64,000 bases of DNA. Source: Methylobacterium sp. 17Sr1-1. GTDB taxonomy: Bacteria; Pseudomonadota; Alphaproteobacteria; Rhizobiales; Beijerinckiaceae. The DNA lies in the NCBI RefSeq assembly GCF_003173775.1, contig NZ_CP029552.1, positions 5,343,501 to 5,407,500 on the forward strand, written 5' to 3'. Under the pieces are notes generated by a model. The model saw only the letters and a program-made list of their open reading frames with translations. It was not told the DNA's origin and searched no databases. Below are positions 61,188 to 64,000 of this stretch, one piece after another. Both the position numbers and the translations under genes were made by a program. Every line of letters begins with the position of its first letter. The stretch's first letter is position 1.

Positions 61188-62261
61188 TCACCGCAACAAC
61201 CCCTGCGTCTCCTCCCAGATCCCCTCGACCACCTCGCCCGCCGGCACCGCCCGCGCCAGACCCGCGGCCTGCCCGGCCCAGGCCTGCATGCGGGAAAGAT
61301 CGCCCTCCTTGACCGCCGCCTCGCGCATCGCCTGCGTCAGGCCGCGCTGGACCGGGTAGGGGGCGGGGACCGGCGCGTCCGGCGCTGCGGCGGCAGCCAC
61401 GTAGTCCGTGGCGAGGCTGCGGCCGGTGCGACCGCTGAAGGCGCGGGTGAGGCGGGTCTCCTCCGGGCGCGCCCGCCCGAGACCGTCGGCCCAGGCCGAC
61501 GGGATCCCGGCCTCGGGGCAGCGCAGGAAGCCGGTACCGATCTGCACGGCGCTGGCCCCGAGGAGCAGTGCCGCGGCGGCCCCACGGGCCTCGGCGATGC
61601 CGCCGGTGGCGACGACCGGAACGCTCACCGCGTCGACGACCGCCGGCAGCAGCGCCATCAGGCCGACCGCCTGGGCCTCGGCCTGATCGGCCCGGAACGC
61701 GCCGCGATGGCCGCCGGCCTCGGCGCCCTGCACCACCACGGCATCGGCCCCGGCAGCCTCGGCCGCCAGCGCCTCCGCCACCGTCGTGGCGGTGGCCCAC
61801 CAGGCGATGCCGCGCTCCTTGAGGCGGGCGACGAAGGCCGGCGGGTAGAGTCCCATGATCGAGGAGACGACGCGCGGCCGGGCCGCGATCAGCGCCTCGC
61901 ACTGGGCGGTGAAGTCGGGCGGTGCCGCATCGCCGGCCTCCGGCGGCACCGCCGGCCCGAAGCGGCCGAGGAAGGCGCGCAAGCGCGCCTCGTGATCTGG
62001 GTCACGCGCGGGGGCGGGATCGGGGATCCAGAGGTTGATCTGGAAGGGTCCCGCCTCCCGCACCGCGTCGGCCCAGGCCAGGATCGCCGCCGGCTGCATG
62101 AGCAGGGCGCCGCAGGCCCCGAGCCCGCCGGCCCGCATCACGGCGAGCGAGAGCGCCGGCGGGCAGGCCCCGGCCATCGGGGCGAGGAGCAGCGGCCGGC
62201 GCAACCCGTAGAGGGCCGCGAAGGCCTCGGCGCGGGCGAGGGCGGGGTGGTGGGCGGACAT
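61188..62261 (-). CDS. Nitronate monooxygenase (2-nitropropane dioxygenase family)
   Basis: A 357-residue FMN-dependent TIM-barrel enzyme. LLLAPMAGACPPALSLAVMR is the N-terminal barrel strand, ADAVVVQGAEAGGHRGAF and VPVVATGGIAEARGAAAALL are the flavin-phosphate region, and GASAVQIGTGFLRCPEAG is near the end. Members oxidise alkyl nitronates such as propionate-3-nitronate, or reduce enoyl substrates. The start is the ATG before SAHHPALARAEAF. Divergent from the helicase gene. Confidence 0.9.
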   Translation of the reverse strand: MSAHHPALARAEAFAALYGLRRPLLLAPMAGACPPALSLAVMRAGGLGACGALLMQPAAILAWADAVREAGPFQINLWIPDPAPARDPDHEARLRAFLGRFGPAVPPEAGDAAPPDFTAQCEALIAARPRVVSSIMGLYPPAFVARLKERGIAWWATATTVAEALAAEAAGADAVVVQGAEAGGHRGAFRADQAEAQAVGLMALLPAVVDAVSVPVVATGGIAEARGAAAALLLGASAVQIGTGFLRCPEAGIPSAWADGLGRARPEETRLTRAFSGRTGRSLATDYVAAAAAPDAPVPAPYPVQRGLTQAMREAAVKEGDLSRMQAWAGQAAGLARAVPAGEVVEGIWEETQGLLR

Positions 62262-62615
62262 GAGGGCGGCTCCAGCCGAAGTACTCTCCGGGGTATCAAT
62301 CATCGGGCCCGGGCGGAGGGCAAGCGCCCGCCGCACGGGTGCTGCGTGCACGACGCAGCGTCCGCCGATTGACTTCGCACCCGCACAACGCCATATGGCG
62401 GATTGCAGCGTCAGCGGCCGATCGTGGTCCGCTCGAGAGGGCTGCGTGACGGATTTCGCCGCGGCACCTGCGCGGCAGGCCCGGCCCTCTCTTAATCGCT
62501 GATCCCTTCGGATCGCTCCATCACGCGGGCGGTCTCCCGACATAGGATCGCGATGAGGGCTGCGCATGGCGCGTGCCTTGCGGCGATCCCGCTGCCAAAT
62601 TCCAAGAAGACTCCC
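62262..62615. other. Divergent intergenic region upstream of the helicase
   Basis: About 350 bases between the nitronate monooxygenase and helicase genes, holding their promoters. No repeat family or gene is recognised. If the helicase starts at the upstream ATG (62553), the last 63 bases are coding. Confidence 0.4.
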
Positions 62616-64000
62616 TTGACCCAGTTCACCGATTTCGGCCTCGCGGCGCCGCTCCTGAAGGCGCTCGCCCAGGCCGGCTACGTCACGCCGACCCCGATCC
62701 AGGCGCAGGCGATCCCGCCGGCCATGCAGGGCAAGGACCTGTGCGGCATCGCCCAGACCGGCACCGGCAAGACCGCCTCCTTCGCGCTGCCGATCCTGCA
62801 CCGCCTCGCCACCGAGGGCGCGGCCAAGCCCGCGCCGCGCCGCAGCTGCCGCGTGCTGGTGCTCGCCCCGACCCGCGAGCTCGCCAGCCAGATCGCCGAC
62901 AGCTTCAAGGAATACGGCCAGTTCCTGAAGCTCACCACCACGGTGGTGTTCGGCGGCGTCACCATCGGCCGCCAGGAGCGGGCGCTCGCCAACGGCGTCG
63001 ACGTGCTGGTCGCCACCCCGGGCCGTCTCCTCGACCTGATCGACCGCCGCTCGCTCACCCTCGACGGCGTCGAGTACCTGGTCCTCGACGAGGCCGACCA
63101 GATGCTCGACCTCGGCTTCATCCACGCCCTCAAGCGCATCGTGAAGCTGCTGCCGGCCCAGCGCCAGAGCCTGTTCTTCTCGGCCACCATGCCGAAGAAC
63201 ATCGCCGGCCTGGCCGACCAGTACCTGAAGAACCCGGTCCAGGTGGCGGTGACCCCGGTCGCCACCACCGCCGAGCGGGTCGACCAGAAGGTCGTCTTCG
63301 TGCCGACCGGCTCGAAGCAGTCGCTGCTCGCCACGATCCTGCGCGACGAGACGATCGACCGCGTGCTGGTCTTCACCCGCACCAAGCACGGTGCCGACCG
63401 CGTGGTGCGCGGCCTGGAGCGCGACGGCATCGGCTCGGCGGCGATCCACGGCAACAAGTCGCAGCCGCAGCGCGAGCGGGCGCTCGCCGCCTTCCGGGCC
63501 GGCACCTGCCGGGTGCTGGTCGCGACCGACATCGCCGCCCGCGGCATCGACGTCGACGGCGTCTCGCACGTCGTCAACTTCGACCTGCCGAACGTGCCGG
63601 AGGCCTATGTCCACCGCATCGGCCGCACCGCGCGCGCCGGCAAGGACGGCCTCGCGATCTCGTTCTGCAACGACGAGGAGAAGGCCTACCTGCGCGACAT
63701 CGAGCGCCTGACCCGCCAGAAGGTGCCGGTGATGGCGATCCCCGAGGGCTTCGTGCCCCCGAGCCGCGAGGAGGCCGCCCAGGCCGTGGCCGAGGCCGAG
63801 CGCGACCGGCGCCAGCCCGGCCCGCGCGGCCAGCGTCCCGGCGGCGGCCGCCAGGGCCAGCAGCCCGGCCAGCGCCAGGGCCGTCCCGGCGGTGGCCAGG
63901 GCCAGCCGCGCCACGGCGCCGGCCGGCCGCAGGAGCACCGCGAGCCGCGGGCTCATGACGGCCGCGGCGGCCAGGACGCCCGCGGCGGGCACGAGGGCCG
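62616..64000 (+). CDS. DEAD-box RNA helicase (3' end cut by window edge)
   Basis: A DEAD-box ATP-dependent RNA helicase, RhlE/CsdA-like. Q-motif FTDFGLAAPLLKALAQAGYV, motif I AQTGTGKTASFALPIL, Ia PTRELASQIA, II VLDEADQMLDLGF, III FSATMP, VI HRIGRTARAGKDG are all present. The C-terminus is a glycine/arginine/glutamine-rich RNA-binding tail still open at the window edge. The start chosen is a TTG directly before TQFTDFG; an in-frame ATG lies 63 bases upstream (62553). Probably acts in ribosome assembly or cold adaptation. Confidence 0.9.
   Translation, partial: MTQFTDFGLAAPLLKALAQAGYVTPTPIQAQAIPPAMQGKDLCGIAQTGTGKTASFALPILHRLATEGAAKPAPRRSCRVLVLAPTRELASQIADSFKEYGQFLKLTTTVVFGGVTIGRQERALANGVDVLVATPGRLLDLIDRRSLTLDGVEYLVLDEADQMLDLGFIHALKRIVKLLPAQRQSLFFSATMPKNIAGLADQYLKNPVQVAVTPVATTAERVDQKVVFVPTGSKQSLLATILRDETIDRVLVFTRTKHGADRVVRGLERDGIGSAAIHGNKSQPQRERALAAFRAGTCRVLVATDIAARGIDVDGVSHVVNFDLPNVPEAYVHRIGRTARAGKDGLAISFCNDEEKAYLRDIERLTRQKVPVMAIPEGFVPPSREEAAQAVAEAERDRRQPGPRGQRPGGGRQGQQPGQRQGRPGGGQGQPRHGAGRPQEHREPRAHDGRGGQDARGGHEG

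Overview
The window is very GC-rich chromosomal DNA from an alphaproteobacterium, most likely a Methylobacterium or close relative. This rests on the F1-ATPase zeta inhibitor (DUF1476), the DUF177-plsX-fabH-ihfA-merR block, a CBP3-type cytochrome bc1 chaperone, a CtrA-like box before minC, and dispersed palindromic repeats typical of Rhizobiales. The species is an inference. I see no rRNA, tRNA, CRISPR array, IS element or phage gene; this is mostly ordinary core and transport DNA.

Layout. 1-3.2 kb: surface-polysaccharide genes (WecG-type and GT4 glycosyltransferases) and a sugar-type oxidoreductase. 3.4-8.4 kb: small membrane proteins, a nucleotide cyclase/TPR protein, a haloacetate-dehalogenase-like hydrolase and a hypothetical protein. 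8.6-11.4 kb: minCDE and a TerB/DUF533 protein. 11.8-19 kb: a peptide ABC transporter with a divergent M20 amidohydrolase. 19-23 kb: csaA, an isolated ureG coupled to an unrecognised Rossmann-like protein, then MFS and hydrolase genes. 23-26 kb: a coiled-coil/Sel1-like protein and a TAXI-type periplasmic protein. 26-32.6 kb: a six-gene branched-chain amino-acid-type ABC operon with two paralogous binding proteins. 32.7-34.8 kb: acyltransferase and DUF4142 protein. 35.7-37.5 kb: modBC without modA. 37.6-40 kb: GST, HpcH/HpaI aldolase and esterase. 40-46.7 kb: bamE, the bc1 chaperone and lipid/nucleoid genes. 47-52.2 kb: prkA-yeaH-spoVR. 52.2-62.3 kb: zeta inhibitor, DUF892, glyoxalase, glk, hydroxyacyl-CoA dehydrogenase, cyclase-family, phosphatase, thioesterase and MFS genes, a deletion scar (truncated AraC and GST genes) and nitronate monooxygenase. 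The right edge cuts a DEAD-box helicase.

The most unusual feature lies at 34.9-35.6 kb, downstream of modC on the minus strand. Two tandem copies (period about 452 bp) of a roughly 270-nt unit each combine a leader that folds into a closing helix and three hairpins, a perfect Shine-Dalgarno sequence partly inside the closing helix, an identical 27-codon small ORF, and a 3' hairpin. Differences between the copies are largely compensatory, including three double base-pair changes, and all G-U pairs favour the minus strand as the RNA. I recognise no named family; a known Rfam motif is not excluded.

Other points of interest: a two-hairpin dispersed repeat whose second hairpin changes sequence between copies but stays self-complementary; modB with no ordinary start codon; a palindrome at the liv promoter; and several other palindromic repeat families between genes.
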